Origin: Staphylococcus haemolyticus
Lineage (GTDB): Bacteria > Bacillota > Bacilli > Staphylococcales > Staphylococcaceae
Direction: 5' to 3'
Assembly: GCF_006094395.1 (NCBI RefSeq)
Contig: NZ_CP035291.1
Coordinates: 1,612,001-1,676,000, forward strand
Length of the DNA: 64,000 nucleotides
A program made the translations under genes and the position numbers. The notes under the pieces are model-generated. The model did not search any database, was not told where the DNA came from, and was given only the letters and a program-made list of their open reading frames with translations. Positions 49,926-60,368 of this stretch are shown here, one piece after another (the stretch's first letter is position 1; every line of letters begins with the position of its first letter).

Positions 49926-51233
49926 TTAACTTTCCTTTCTTTTTATTTTAGTGATGAAAAAGCCATCCGAATTAAAGTCTTGGGGTAGAATTTGTATTGT
50001 CTTCACTTGTTCACCGGTAACTGGGTGAGTCATAAGTTCAAATTCGAAGTCTTTATTATTTTTTAAAAATGTATAAATAACATTTTCATTTTCAAGTTGT
50101 TCAATAGTGCATGTTGAATAAACTAGTGTACCACCAGGTTTCAAGTTATCTTTTACATTGTCTAATATCTCTAATTGTAATTCAACTAAGTCTTGAATAT
50201 CTTGTTGCGTTTGAACATATTTAATTTCTGGCTTATGTCTAAGCACACCTAAACCACTACACGGTGCATCGACGAGAATTTTGTCATATACATCTTTGTA
50301 AGGTTTTGTTGCATCATGATCAAAAGCTTTAATGTTATTAAGTTGTAACTTTACAATGTTTTCTTTTATTAAACCAATTTTATGCTTATGGATATCTGTG
50401 GCATCCACGTGACCACTTGGCGCCAATAACTCAGCTATGTGACACGCTTTACCTCCAGGTGCACTACAAGCATCTAAAATAACGTCATTTTCTTCAACAC
50501 CCATCAAATATCCTACAAACATTGAGCTTTTATCTTGAATAGAAATATTACCATTCTTAAAGTTTGAAGATTCAATAATTGGATGCCCTTTTAAATGTAA
50601 ACAATATGGAATCAATTCATCGACTTCAACTTCATATCCTTCACTTTGTAAACTTGACACGACATCTTCAACTTTATTTTTACTTGTATTAACACGTACT
50701 GTACCCGCAGTTTGATCAAAAAATGATGATGCCATCTTTCGTGTCGTTTCAACACCATAGTGCGTAATCCAATGTTCAATAATCCACTTTGGAATGCTAT
50801 ATTCAACGGCCATACGTTGTTTATCATTCTTAATAGATTCTAAACTTGGCAATTCACTTCTAAATATTGTTCTCAATATTGCATTTACAACGTTACCGTT
50901 ATGAGGGCCCCCACGATGTTTTGCAATATTTACCGCTTCATTGATAATGGCATGATTGGGTACTTTATCTAGATAAATATATTGATACAAACTCATCCAT
51001 AATAGCTGTCTGACCCAACTTTTTATTTTAGTCTTTACAAAAGGTCTAAGATAGAAATCCAATGTCATTTTTCTCTTTACAGTCCCATATACGAGTTCAG
51101 TATACAATGGTTTATCAATATCAGAAACGTCGCCAGTTGACAATACTTCATTGATTCTCAGATTACTGTATGCGTAGTCATTAAATATTTCTTGAATTGT
51201 TTGAAACGCTAATTCTCTCACTGATTGTGTCAT
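49926..51233 (-). CDS. rsmB: 16S rRNA (cytosine-967-C5) methyltransferase RsmB
   Basis: RsmB (Sun) methylates C967 of 16S rRNA. The 435-aa protein has an N-terminal NusB-like RNA-binding domain (about residues 1-140) and a C-terminal SAM domain with [17 protein letters not shown] near residue 255 and the two catalytic Cys motifs, [15 protein letters not shown] and [12 protein letters not shown]. The start overlaps the fmt stop by four bases (ATGA). Confidence 0.96.
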   Translation of the reverse strand: MTQSVRELAFQTIQEIFNDYAYSNLRINEVLSTGDVSDIDKPLYTELVYGTVKRKMTLDFYLRPFVKTKIKSWVRQLLWMSLYQYIYLDKVPNHAIINEAVNIAKHRGGPHNGNVVNAILRTIFRSELPSLESIKNDKQRMAVEYSIPKWIIEHWITHYGVETTRKMASSFFDQTAGTVRVNTSKNKVEDVVSSLQSEGYEVEVDELIPYCLHLKGHPIIESSNFKNGNISIQDKSSMFVGYLMGVEENDVILDACSAPGGKACHIAELLAPSGHVDATDIHKHKIGLIKENIVKLQLNNIKAFDHDATKPYKDVYDKILVDAPCSGLGVLRHKPEIKYVQTQQDIQDLVELQLEILDNVKDNLKPGGTLVYSTCTIEQLENENVIYTFLKNNKDFEFELMTHPVTGEQVKTIQILPQDFNSDGFFITKIKRKES

Positions 51234-52162
51234 TTTAATATTTTCCCAACTAGCGATTCTTGAACACCGCTTAAATAATTTGATGCCAACATACGTTTCT
51301 TGCCGGCTAATTGAATATCTGTTAAAGCAATTGCATCATCTGAGCCTGTCGCAACAATGATTGCCTTTTTAGTCGTTTCGACGATTTCCCCTGGTTGCCC
51401 TTTTTTGTTATGCACGATATGTGCAGCATACAATTTCAAGTTTGTATCATCCATTGTAGTGTAGCCAACTGGCCATGGTGATAAGCCACGAATATGATTA
51501 TGAATATCTTTTGCATTCATAGTCCAATCAATTCGTTCGTCTTCTCTGCTAATATTTGAAGCGAATGTTGCTTGTGTGTCATCTTGTGAAATACTATCAT
51601 TAGTACCATTTACAATTGAAGGTAGCGTTTCTTTTAGTAGATTAGCACCGAGTACACTAAGCTTATCATGCATCGTACCTACATCGTCATTATCTTCAAT
51701 ATTAATAGCTTTCTGTGAAATAATATTTCCTGCATCTAACTTTTTAACCATATACATGATCGTGATTCCTGTTTGAGCTTCACCATCAATAATTGCTTGA
51801 TGTATGGGCGCACCACCACGGTATTTAGGTAATAATGATGCATGGACATTAATAGCACCTAATTTAGGTAATTGTAATAACTGATCAGGCAATAACTGTC
51901 CGAATGCTGCAGTGACTATTAAATCAGGTTCTAACTGTAACAGTTGTGCCAATTCGTCAGATTGCGCTAATTTTTCTGGTTGAAACACAGGTAAATTGTG
52001 TTCTTCAGCCACTCGTTTAACAGGTGGTGGTGTTAATACACGTTTACGTCCCACTGGTCTATCAGGTTGCGTTACGACTGCGATAACGTCGTGTTCTTCT
52101 ATTAACATTTCCAATACCTTAGTTGAAAAATCAGGTGTCCCCATAAATATCACTTTAGTCAT
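51230..52162 (-). CDS. fmt: Methionyl-tRNA formyltransferase
   Basis: Fmt formylates initiator Met-tRNA using 10-formyltetrahydrofolate. The 310-aa protein has an N-terminal formyltransferase domain with [16 protein letters not shown] and [20 protein letters not shown] near residue 109, and a C-terminal tRNA-binding OB-like domain after residue 205. The ATG at 52162 gives [10 protein letters not shown] as in relatives, but GGAGG is 12 bases away; a TTG at 52168 (adding two residues) is spaced at six bases and is the alternative. It overlaps the deformylase-like gene by eight bases. Confidence 0.95.
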   Translation of the reverse strand: MTKVIFMGTPDFSTKVLEMLIEEHDVIAVVTQPDRPVGRKRVLTPPPVKRVAEEHNLPVFQPEKLAQSDELAQLLQLEPDLIVTAAFGQLLPDQLLQLPKLGAINVHASLLPKYRGGAPIHQAIIDGEAQTGITIMYMVKKLDAGNIISQKAINIEDNDDVGTMHDKLSVLGANLLKETLPSIVNGTNDSISQDDTQATFASNISREDERIDWTMNAKDIHNHIRGLSPWPVGYTTMDDTNLKLYAAHIVHNKKGQPGEIVETTKKAIIVATGSDDAIALTDIQLAGKKRMLASNYLSGVQESLVGKILK

Positions 52163-52643
52163 TTTCAAAATACGCCTCCACTTCTTCATCAGTTAATAAA
52201 TGCTGTGCACGTTTTGTAAATGGTATACCATTCATTTGATCGACTATGTGCAGTATCATTCTAGCTACATCGTCATATGCAGTTAGTTCAATCGTATTAC
52301 CTTCTAAATCATTCGCTTCAATTGTGATCATTTTACTACGTTCAACTTCTCCATATATACCCGGTAAATTTACAGAGCCTTCAAGATCGATTATTTTATC
52401 ATTGGATTCTGATTTAATTTTAGGATTGATTAGTTGCAATAATCCTTCAACTTCCATATCAATGATAGCTACTTGTTTACTTATGCCGATTTGAGGCGCA
52501 CATAAAGCTGAGGCCTCTTCTGCATATAATGTATCTTCCAAATCTAATAATAAATCTTTTAATGTAGCATCATACGCTTTAATAGGTTGTGCTTGTTTAG
52601 TTAATACAGGATGCGTTGACTGGACTAATTTTTGTATCGCCAT
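52155..52643 (-). CDS. Peptide deformylase homologue lacking catalytic residues
   Basis: The 162-aa protein has the peptide deformylase fold and lies directly upstream of fmt, the usual place for def, but all three motifs are changed. Motif 1 reads SALCAPQ (residues 45-51) instead of GLAAxQ. Motif 2 reads EGSVN (89-93) instead of EGCLS, so the metal-binding Cys is lost. Motif 3 reads HIVDQ (132-136) instead of HExDH, so the catalytic Glu and second His are lost. It cannot bind metal in the normal way. S. aureus has a similar second, non-functional def homologue beside fmt; the active def would be elsewhere. The ATG at 52643 has AGAGGAG upstream. The frame is intact, so the protein appears to be maintained for another role. 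Confidence 0.9.
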   Translation of the reverse strand: MAIQKLVQSTHPVLTKQAQPIKAYDATLKDLLLDLEDTLYAEEASALCAPQIGISKQVAIIDMEVEGLLQLINPKIKSESNDKIIDLEGSVNLPGIYGEVERSKMITIEANDLEGNTIELTAYDDVARMILHIVDQMNGIPFTKRAQHLLTDEEVEAYFEND

Positions 52644-52820
52644 TAAATATGCTCCTCTTGAAAAATTCATCATATAATTATAACTTAATTCACTTTGAAA
52701 TGCGACCTTAGTCTTAAATTTAGACACTTCAATCTGTTTTAATTGCTTTTATTTTCTATACCTTTAAAATATATATTAAGGATACCAATAAATACAATAT
52801 TTAACAGTGGAGGTGTAAAT

Positions 52821-53024
52821 ATGGAAGTAAATAAAATTATATACATTGTGCTTGCATTCTTTTTAGGCGGTTTCGGCGTTCATAAATTTTATGCCGGTAA
52901 AACAATGTCAGGATTTTTACACTTAGCCTTTTTCTGGACAGGAATTCCACACATTATCGCAATTATTAGTGGCGTTCTAACATTATTAAGACCAGCAGAT
53001 GAAAACGGAAATGTTGTAATGTAA
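52821..53024 (+). CDS. Small TM2-domain membrane protein
   Basis: The 67-aa protein begins MEVNKIIYIVLAFFLGGFGVHKFYAG and has the TM2 pattern: two membrane helices, G-x-F-G-x-H-x-F-Y in the first and G-F-L-H in the loop, then an acidic tail. The ATG at 52821 has GGAGGTG upstream, in preference to an ATG 26 codons earlier. TM2 proteins are found in many bacteria with no firm function. It sits alone on the plus strand between def and priA genes of the opposite strand, with its own terminator. Confidence 0.88.
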   Translation: MEVNKIIYIVLAFFLGGFGVHKFYAGKTMSGFLHLAFFWTGIPHIIAIISGVLTLLRPADENGNVVM

Positions 53025-53033
53025 TTAAAGTAA

Positions 53034-53081
53034 AAGAGTTACGCAATTTAGGATTCCATCTCTAATAATTGCGTAACTCTT
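53034..53081. terminator. Bidirectional terminator between the TM2 gene and priA
   Basis: AAGAGTTACGCAATT (53034-53048) is perfectly complementary to 53067-53081 (15 bp). Plus strand then reads ATTTTTT; the minus strand runs into TTTACTTTAATTA. It serves both convergent genes. Confidence 0.85.
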
Positions 53082-53086
53082 ATTTT

Positions 53087-55495
53087 TTACATTAATATTT
53101 GCGGATTAATGTCTATTTTTAATGCTAGCTTATTCTTTAAATAAGCTTCATGATAATAATCATCTAAATATTGAAGTGCTTTCAGTAATTCTGGTTCGCT
53201 CTTATATTTAACTAAAATTTGAAAACGATGTTCATTGTTGATTCGTGCGATGGCTGCTGGAGATGGCCCTAATACTAACGCGCGATCCGTTAGATGTTGT
53301 AATAAAATTTGATGAATATGTTTGGAGGCCTCCATCACTTTTTTCATATTTTTATGAGATATCGTAAAATTAATTAAGAAGTAGTATGGTGGATATTTAC
53401 CTATCTTTCTGTATTCCATCTCTTTTTGATAAAAGGTTAGATAATCATTCTTTTGAACATCTTGAATAGCATAGTGTTCTGGGTTGTATGTTTGAATAAT
53501 AACTCTACCCGGTTTATCATGACGCCCCGCTCTTCCAGCTACTTGCGTTAATAGTTGATACGTTCGTTCACTAGCACGAAAATCAGGTAGATTTAACATT
53601 GTATCTGCGTTCAAAACACCTACTAATGTAATATTGGGATAGTCCAACCCTTTTGCAATCATTTGCGTACCTAATAAAATATCGCCCTTACCTTCTTCAA
53701 ATTCATTAAGTAATTTCTCGTGAGCACCTTTTCTAGAAGTCGTGTCAACATCCATTCGTATAATACGCGCTTCTTCAAATTCTTGTTGTAGGATTTCTTC
53801 TACGCGTTGTGTACCAGTCCCTACCTGACGTATATGCGAACTCTCACAATTAGGACACTTATTCGGAGGCACCTCATGATAACCACAATAATGACATTTT
53901 AATTGGTCCGTAGACTTATGATAGGTTAATGAGATATCACAGTGTGGACATTGTGGTACATAACCACAATCTCGACATAACATAAATGATGCATATCCTC
54001 GACGATTAAGAAATAATACGATTTGCTCATTTTTACGTAATCGATCTTCAATGGCCTCTCGTAATTCATTTGAAAACATCGAACGATTGCCAGCGCTTAA
54101 TTCTTCTCTCATGTCAACAATATCTATTGAAGGTAAAGCCTGTTGATTAACCCTTGTAGGTAACGTTAGTAGCTGATACACACCTTTTTCAGTACGCGCA
54201 TATGATTCTAAACTTGGTGTTGCACTTCCTAAGACTAGTGGACATTGATGAAATTGACTTCTCCATTCAGCAATATCTCTCGCGTGATATCGGGGATAAT
54301 CCTCTTGTTTATACGTTGATTCATGTTCTTCATCTATAATGATAATTCCTAAATTTTTAAAAGGGGCAAAAATGCTTGAACGAGCTCCCACGCTTACACG
54401 GGCTCTACCGTCTCTAATCTTTTGCCATTCGTCGTACCGTTCACCATTAGATAAGCCAGAATGTAATACTGCTACATCATCACCAAAACGACGCTTAAAT
54501 CGTAAAACCATCTGAGGTGTTAAAGCAATTTCAGGGACTAACATCATTGCTTCTTTACCTTTATTAAGTACTTCTTCAATTGTTTGCAAGTAAACTTCAG
54601 TTTTACCTGAACCTGTCACGCCATGTAGTAAGAATGTTCGTTGTTCACTATTATTAATTTTCTCTTTAATATTTTCATAAGCAATACGTTGTTCTGAAGT
54701 CAGTTCTCGTTTCTCTTCTTGTTCAAACACTCGATTAGCAAAAGGATCACGCTCTACTTCAGCATTATATTTTTCAATAAAACCTTTTTTAACTAATCCA
54801 TCAATACTTGATTTAGAAAAACCCATTTCTTCCATATCTTTTAAAAAGACAGTTTTATGGCGCTCATCTAGAAGGTAAGCATATACATCATATTGTTTGA
54901 ATTTTTTCTCAAGTTTAGCAAGGACTTCATCTGGATGATATCCATCTATAATACGTACAGCTTTCTGTGTTTTCTTTTTAATGTTTTGAGATAATAGAGT
55001 TACTTCTTTTACAGTCCCAGCCTTTAAGAGTTTATTTAAAATAGGAAGATGGTCATTTTTTTGAGCATCTTTATACTTATATTGACCGTCGGAATCAAAA
55101 AATTTCAGCAACTGCTCATCCATATCATTATGTTTCACAACTTCAAAGACTTTAGTATATTTAGCTTTGATAGCACTCGGTAACATGACCTCTAATACAG
55201 AAATACTTTTTGATACATGATAATGGCTAATCCATTCACTTAATTGAATTAATTCAGAAGTTAATTCAGGCTTTATATCTTGGACTTCTTTGATTTCTTT
55301 AAGTTTTTCAAGATTAATATCATCACTTGGTTCGGTTTCAATATTCATCACGTATCCTTGAATTGTACGAGGACCGAATGGAACTACAACTCTGACGCCA
55401 ACTTGAATAAACGCTTCTAAATTTTTAGGTATAAGATAATCAAATTTGAAGTCAACGCTCTTAGAAGGAATATCTACTATTACCTTTGCAATCAT
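53087..55495 (-). CDS. priA: Primosomal replication restart helicase PriA
   Basis: PriA recognises abandoned forks and restarts replication. From the ATG at 55495 (MIAKVIVDIP) it is 802 aa. The N-terminal DNA-binding domain (1-200), helicase motifs GVTGSGKTEVYL near residue 291, DEEHESTYKQEDYPRYHARD, and LGSATPSLES, and the zinc region CRDCGYVPQCPHCDISLTYH...CHYCGYHEVPPNKCPNC are visible. The start overlaps the coaBC stop by one base, so translation is coupled. Confidence 0.96.
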   Translation of the reverse strand: MIAKVIVDIPSKSVDFKFDYLIPKNLEAFIQVGVRVVVPFGPRTIQGYVMNIETEPSDDINLEKLKEIKEVQDIKPELTSELIQLSEWISHYHVSKSISVLEVMLPSAIKAKYTKVFEVVKHNDMDEQLLKFFDSDGQYKYKDAQKNDHLPILNKLLKAGTVKEVTLLSQNIKKKTQKAVRIIDGYHPDEVLAKLEKKFKQYDVYAYLLDERHKTVFLKDMEEMGFSKSSIDGLVKKGFIEKYNAEVERDPFANRVFEQEEKRELTSEQRIAYENIKEKINNSEQRTFLLHGVTGSGKTEVYLQTIEEVLNKGKEAMMLVPEIALTPQMVLRFKRRFGDDVAVLHSGLSNGERYDEWQKIRDGRARVSVGARSSIFAPFKNLGIIIIDEEHESTYKQEDYPRYHARDIAEWRSQFHQCPLVLGSATPSLESYARTEKGVYQLLTLPTRVNQQALPSIDIVDMREELSAGNRSMFSNELREAIEDRLRKNEQIVLFLNRRGYASFMLCRDCGYVPQCPHCDISLTYHKSTDQLKCHYCGYHEVPPNKCPNCESSHIRQVGTGTQRVEEILQQEFEEARIIRMDVDTTSRKGAHEKLLNEFEEGKGDILLGTQMIAKGLDYPNITLVGVLNADTMLNLPDFRASERTYQLLTQVAGRAGRHDKPGRVIIQTYNPEHYAIQDVQKNDYLTFYQKEMEYRKIGKYPPYYFLINFTISHKNMKKVMEASKHIHQILLQHLTDRALVLGPSPAAIARINNEHRFQILVKYKSEPELLKALQYLDDYYHEAYLKNKLALKIDINPQILM

Positions 55496-56694
55496 TATTG
55501 CCACCTAGTTTCTAATTCATCTAAAATTTGTTCAGCTAATTGAACTTTTTTGCCTCTCTTAATATTAATCATTTCTTTATTTTTAAAATGCATTGTCAAT
55601 TCATTATCATCTGATTTAAAACCAATCGTCTTGTCACCTACATTATTTGAAATAATGACATCTGCATTTTTTCGTTTTAACTTATCTTGTGCATATGCTT
55701 CTATATTTTGCGTTTCAGCAGCGAACCCAACTAAGTATTGTTGTCTTTTATGTTCACCTAAATATTTCAGAATATCTTTAGTACGTTTAAACGTCACAGC
55801 TAAATCGCCATCTTGCTTTTTCATTTTATGATCTAATACTTCCATTGGCGTATAATCTGAAACAGCTGCTGCTTTAATAACTATATCTTGCTTATCAAAA
55901 CGTGTCGTCACCGCTTCAAACATTTCCTCTGCACTTTCAATATGAATAACATCTACACCAATCGGATCAGCTAGTTGTGTTGGTCCAGTTACTAATGTAA
56001 CGTGTGCGCCTCTATTTCTTAATGCCTCAGCTAAAGCGTAACCCATTTTTCCTGAAGAACGATTTGATACAAAACGAACTGGGTCAATCACCTCGACAGT
56101 TGGTCCAGCTGTCACTAACGCATGTTTACCTTTAAATGAACTCTCTTCTTTTATCTTTTGAGAATTAAAAAAATCATTCAAGACTTTAACAATCTGCAAA
56201 GGTTCTTCCATTCGTCCTTTAGCAACATAACCACACGCTAAATAACCATCCCCAGGTTCAATAAAGTGATATCCATCTTCCATTAAAACGTTAATATTAT
56301 GTTGCGTGCGGTTGTTCTCATACATATGTACATTCATTGCTGGGGCAATAAACTTTGGCGTCTCAGTAGCTATCAAGGTTGATGTCAGAATATCATCTGC
56401 TATTCCCACACTTAATTTAGCTATCACATTGGCAGTAGCTGGGGCAACTACAATCGCATCTGCCCAATCACCTAGTGCGATATGTTGAATTTCTTGTGGA
56501 TTCTCTTCCTTAAACGTATTAGTATATACTGGATTTCTACTAATAGCTTGGAAAGCGAGTGGAGTAACAAATTCTTGAGCATGTTCTGATAACATCACAC
56601 GTACATCGTAACCGGCTTGTGTTAATTTGCTCGTTAAATCTATTGCTTTATATGCTGCAATACCACCTGTAACAGCTAGTAAAATGTGTTTCAT
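55495..56694 (-). CDS. coaBC: Bifunctional phosphopantothenoylcysteine decarboxylase/synthetase
   Basis: CoaBC makes 4'-phosphopantetheine in coenzyme A synthesis. The 399-aa protein has an N-terminal FMN flavoprotein decarboxylase (CoaC, residues 1-180; LLAVTGGIAAYKAIDL, PAMNVHMYENN and the Cys of YLACGYVAKGRM) and a C-terminal synthetase (CoaB, about 190-399; ALVTAGPTVEVIDPVRFVSNRSSGKMGY). The ATG at 56694 has AAAGGGAG upstream. It is separated from rpoZ by a terminator. Confidence 0.96.
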   Translation of the reverse strand: MKHILLAVTGGIAAYKAIDLTSKLTQAGYDVRVMLSEHAQEFVTPLAFQAISRNPVYTNTFKEENPQEIQHIALGDWADAIVVAPATANVIAKLSVGIADDILTSTLIATETPKFIAPAMNVHMYENNRTQHNINVLMEDGYHFIEPGDGYLACGYVAKGRMEEPLQIVKVLNDFFNSQKIKEESSFKGKHALVTAGPTVEVIDPVRFVSNRSSGKMGYALAEALRNRGAHVTLVTGPTQLADPIGVDVIHIESAEEMFEAVTTRFDKQDIVIKAAAVSDYTPMEVLDHKMKKQDGDLAVTFKRTKDILKYLGEHKRQQYLVGFAAETQNIEAYAQDKLKRKNADVIISNNVGDKTIGFKSDDNELTMHFKNKEMINIKRGKKVQLAEQILDELETRWQ

Positions 56695-56783
56695 AATCGT
56701 ATTTCTCCCTTTTACTATCTCGATTATTAATCATAATTTATATTAAATTTATTATACACAAATTAAACGTTTAATTAAAAAGA

Positions 56784-56827
56784 CACATCTTATTGAAAAG
56801 TGGTTATACTTAAATCAATAAGATGTG
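56784..56827 (-). terminator. Intrinsic terminator of gmk-rpoZ
   Basis: The arms 56784-56796 and 56815-56827 give a 13-bp stem with an 18-base loop; TTTTT follows on the minus strand. Confidence 0.85.
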
Positions 56828-56856
56828 CATATAAAAAATTATATTTAATTCGTTTT

Positions 56857-57068
56857 TTACATTGTGAATTCATCAGAAACTACTGGTGTAATTTTACCGC
56901 TAGCAATTTCTTCTAACGCTTCACCAACAGGTTTAGCTGAATGATATCCACTTAATAAAGCAGTTTCAGGTCTTTCATCTAATTCACGTGCACGCTTAGC
57001 TGCAGTCGTAGCAATTAAATATTTAGAATTAATTTTAGATTGTAACTGGTTTAATGGTGGGTTTAACA

Positions 57069-57069
<1 letters not shown>
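56857..57069 (-). CDS. rpoZ: RNA polymerase omega subunit
   Basis: Omega assists RNA polymerase assembly. The 70-aa protein starts MLNPPLNQLQSKINSKYLIATTAAKRARELDE, standard Firmicute omega sequence. The start overlaps the gmk stop by one base (TAATG) with GGAGG inside the end of gmk, so the two are coupled. Confidence 0.96.
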
Positions 57070-57695
<626 letters not shown>

Positions 57696-57850
57696 TTACG
57701 ACCTCTCTAAGCTATTCTTCTATTATTTAAATATAATATCATATTGTAGTTAAAATTGTATAGAGTATGCAACATAAACTTAAATCATGACGCTATCATT
57801 CTACCATGTTACAATATACTGAATGATTAAATTGAAGGTGGAAATTATTT

Positions 57851-59548
57851 ATGGCATATGATGGCTTATTCACTAAAAAAATGGTTGAATCAATACAGTT
57901 TTTAGTTTCAGGACGAATTCATAAAATCAACCAACCTGAAAATGACACTATCCTTATGGTTATACGTCAAAATCGCAAAAATCATCAACTATTACTATCT
58001 ATACACCCTAGTTTTTCAAGAATGCATATTACGACTAAAAAATATGATAATCCATTTGAACCACCAATGTTTGCTCGTGTTTTTAGAAAGCATCTAGAAG
58101 GTGGCATTATTAAAGCTATACGTCAGATTGGCAATGATCGTCGTATTGAAATCGATATTGAAAGTAAAGATGAAATTGGTGATACCATTTACCGCACGGT
58201 TATCTTAGAAATCATGGGTAAACATAGTAACTTGTTACTTGTTGATGACAATTACAAAATAATTGAAGGGTTTAAACATTTAACCCCTAATACCAATCAA
58301 TATCGTACTGTTATGCCAGGATTCAAATATGAAGCGCCACCTACTCAAAACAAATTGAACCCTTTTAATATAACAGGCGAAGAAGCTTTAAAATATGTAG
58401 ATTTCAATAGTGGTAAAATTGCGAAACAATTATTAAACACTTTCGAAGGCTTTAGTCCACTCATTACTAATGAAATCGTTAATCGCTATCAATTTATGAC
58501 AACGGAAACGCTACCTAAAGCATATGACGAAGTTATCAACCAGACATTGAAAACACCCGTCCCTATTTTCCATAAAAATCATGAAACTGGAAAAGAAGAT
58601 TTTTATTTTATGAAATTAAAGCAATTTCATGATGACATGGTTGAATATGCGTCCTTACATGAATTATTAGATCGCTACTACGATGCACGTGGTGAAAGAG
58701 AACGCGTTAAACAACGCGCAAATGATTTAGTTCGATTTGTGCAACAACAATCTCAAAAATATCAACATAAATTAAGTAAACTTATAGATGAATATGAAAG
58801 TGCTAAAGATAAAGATAAGCAACAACTTTACGGTGAATTAATTACTGCTAATATTTATCGTATTAATCAAGGTGATGACGCTGTAACTGTATTAAATTAC
58901 TACACCAATGAGGAAATAACGATACCTTTAAATCCTACTAAATCACCATCAGTTAATGCGCAATATTACTACAAGCAATATAATCGTATGAAAACACGTG
59001 AACGTGAATTAGACCATCAAATTCATTTAACACGTGAAAACATAGACTATTTTGCAAATATTGAACAACAATTAGAGCATATTACAGTTGATGAAATTGA
59101 TGATATTCGTGATGAATTAGCAGAACAAGGATTTATGAAGCAACGTAAAAACATCAAAAAGAAAAAGAATGATAAAATTCAACTTCAAACATATATCTCT
59201 ACGGATGGCGATACTATATTAGTAGGTAAAAATAATAAGCAAAATGATTATTTAACTAATCGTAAAGCTCAAAAGTCCCATATATGGTTCCATACAAAAG
59301 ATATTCCAGGTTCACACGTTGTCATTTTGAATGATGCACCAAGTGAAGAAACGATTAAAGAGGCAGCTATGTTAGCTGGTTATTTCTCAAAAGCGGGTAA
59401 TTCTGGTCAAATTCCCGTAGACTATACGGAAATAAGAAATGTTCATAAACCTTCAGGCGCTAAACCAGGATTTGTAACTTATGACAATCAAAAAACATTA
59501 TTTGCAACTCCAGATTATGACAAAATACAAAGTATGAAAGTCAAATAA
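57851..59548 (+). CDS. rqcH: Ribosome quality control factor RqcH (NFACT protein)
   Basis: RqcH binds obstructed 50S subunits and adds C-terminal alanine tails to stalled nascent chains. The 565-aa protein has the N-terminal NFACT-N domain with GNDRRIEI near residue 96, where the Asp-Arg pair required for tail synthesis lies, a coiled-coil middle region (about 270-440), and the C-terminal NFACT-R domain with SHIWFHTKDIPGSHVVI. It was formerly annotated as a fibronectin-binding protein (FbpA/YloA). The ATG at 57851 has a GAAGGTGG site. Confidence 0.95.
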   Translation: MAYDGLFTKKMVESIQFLVSGRIHKINQPENDTILMVIRQNRKNHQLLLSIHPSFSRMHITTKKYDNPFEPPMFARVFRKHLEGGIIKAIRQIGNDRRIEIDIESKDEIGDTIYRTVILEIMGKHSNLLLVDDNYKIIEGFKHLTPNTNQYRTVMPGFKYEAPPTQNKLNPFNITGEEALKYVDFNSGKIAKQLLNTFEGFSPLITNEIVNRYQFMTTETLPKAYDEVINQTLKTPVPIFHKNHETGKEDFYFMKLKQFHDDMVEYASLHELLDRYYDARGERERVKQRANDLVRFVQQQSQKYQHKLSKLIDEYESAKDKDKQQLYGELITANIYRINQGDDAVTVLNYYTNEEITIPLNPTKSPSVNAQYYYKQYNRMKTRERELDHQIHLTRENIDYFANIEQQLEHITVDEIDDIRDELAEQGFMKQRKNIKKKKNDKIQLQTYISTDGDTILVGKNNKQNDYLTNRKAQKSHIWFHTKDIPGSHVVILNDAPSEETIKEAAMLAGYFSKAGNSGQIPVDYTEIRNVHKPSGAKPGFVTYDNQKTLFATPDYDKIQSMKVK

Positions 59549-59571
59549 AAACGACAAAATTACTATATAAT

Positions 59572-59625
59572 AAAAATAGGATTAGAACCAAATGCATTTA
59601 TACATTCGGTTCTAATCCTATTTTT
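59572..59625. terminator. Bidirectional terminator between rqcH and the VOC gene
   Basis: The arms 59572-59589 and 59608-59625 form an 18-bp stem, including the A/T base. T runs follow on the plus strand and, through the A tract, on the minus strand. Confidence 0.88.
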
Positions 59626-60030
59626 TTATTTTTCAGGTAACGCAAGTTGAAAACTAACGCCAAATTTATCTTGCACCCATGCGAATTCGCGGAATGGTGG
59701 CATTGCAGTTTTAGGCATCAATATAGCGCCTTCTTTCTTCAAACCATTAAATAGTCGTTCCATTTCCATGGCATTATCTACAGTTATATATAAAGAAATG
59801 GATGGATTCATAGGTAAATCTTCTCCATTATCAGCATCTATTGCCATAAATACTTGTCCATTCAACGTAAATATAGAATGTTGTACTGTTCCAGGAACGC
59901 CTGGTCCCTCTTCACCATACTTCACCATAGTTAAAATTTCACTGTTTTCAAATAGACTCGTATATAAATTTATTGCTTCTTCTGCTTGATTATTAAACAT
60001 TAGAAATGTTGTTATTTTCGGTATTTCCAC
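59626..60030 (-). CDS. VOC-fold (PhnB/glyoxalase-like) protein
   Basis: The 134-aa protein resembles PhnB-type vicinal-oxygen-chelate proteins, starting PKITTFLMFNNQAEEAINLYTSLFENSEIL, with a central QHSIFTLNGQVFMAID and WVQDKFGVSFQLALPE end. This subgroup is often labelled 3-demethylubiquinone methyltransferase, which is doubtful. The start is a GTG at 60030 with AGAGGGGAA. It sits between rqcH and a small peptide gene on the opposite strand. Confidence 0.85.
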   Translation of the reverse strand: MEIPKITTFLMFNNQAEEAINLYTSLFENSEILTMVKYGEEGPGVPGTVQHSIFTLNGQVFMAIDADNGEDLPMNPSISLYITVDNAMEMERLFNGLKKEGAILMPKTAMPPFREFAWVQDKFGVSFQLALPEK

Positions 60031-60124
60031 AATAATTCCCCTCTCTATATCTTCAATACCTATTTTAGACTAATTTTAATTATTTTGAAAAAATTTGAAT
60101 ATTTGATTCTTTTAATCTAAATTT

Positions 60125-60152
60125 TTGACTTATACTATTTTCAAGTTAAAAT
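60125..60152 (+). promoter_or_regulatory. SigA-type promoter of the 27-aa peptide gene
   Basis: TTGACT (60125-60130) and TAAAAT (60147-60152) are separated by 16 bases; the predicted transcript starts about ten bases before the GGAGG at 60170. Confidence 0.65.
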
Positions 60153-60183
60153 TAAACTAAAGTTCAATTGGAGGCTTTCTATT

Positions 60184-60267
60184 ATGATGCATCTTATTAT
60201 ACCGATTTTATCTATGCTTATTGTCTTACTTATCGGATGGGTACTAATTAAAATTTTTATTCGCTAA
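60184..60267 (+). CDS. 27-aa hydrophobic peptide, unknown function
   Basis: The frame from the ATG at 60184 encodes 27 residues: a short MMH start, an unbroken hydrophobic stretch (residues 4-23) and a KIFIR end, one membrane helix with a positive tail. GGAGG lies nine bases upstream, a good promoter lies before it and a strong hairpin follows, so it looks like a real independent gene. Size and layout recall single-helix type I toxins or regulatory membrane peptides, but no antisense promoter was seen. Function unknown. Confidence 0.6.
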   Translation: MMHLIIPILSMLIVLLIGWVLIKIFIR

Positions 60268-60298
60268 TTTATAGTTTTAGATTTTCTTTTTATAAACA

Positions 60299-60368
60299 AA
60301 AAACGTGGTATACACGACTACTTTTTAACTATTTATGAAAAAGTATTTGTCATATATACCACGTTTTT
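60299..60368. terminator. Long-loop bidirectional terminator
   Basis: The arms 60299-60312 and 60355-60368 form a 14-bp stem with a 42-base loop that includes a further A/T stem. T tracts flank both sides. It closes the 27-aa peptide unit and the gene at 60367. Confidence 0.75.

Noticed and set aside
60081-60095. CodY-box-like sequence upstream of the VOC gene
   Set aside because: It matches 12 of 15 positions, but only through A and T runs in AT-rich DNA, and the central C-W-G is not kept.
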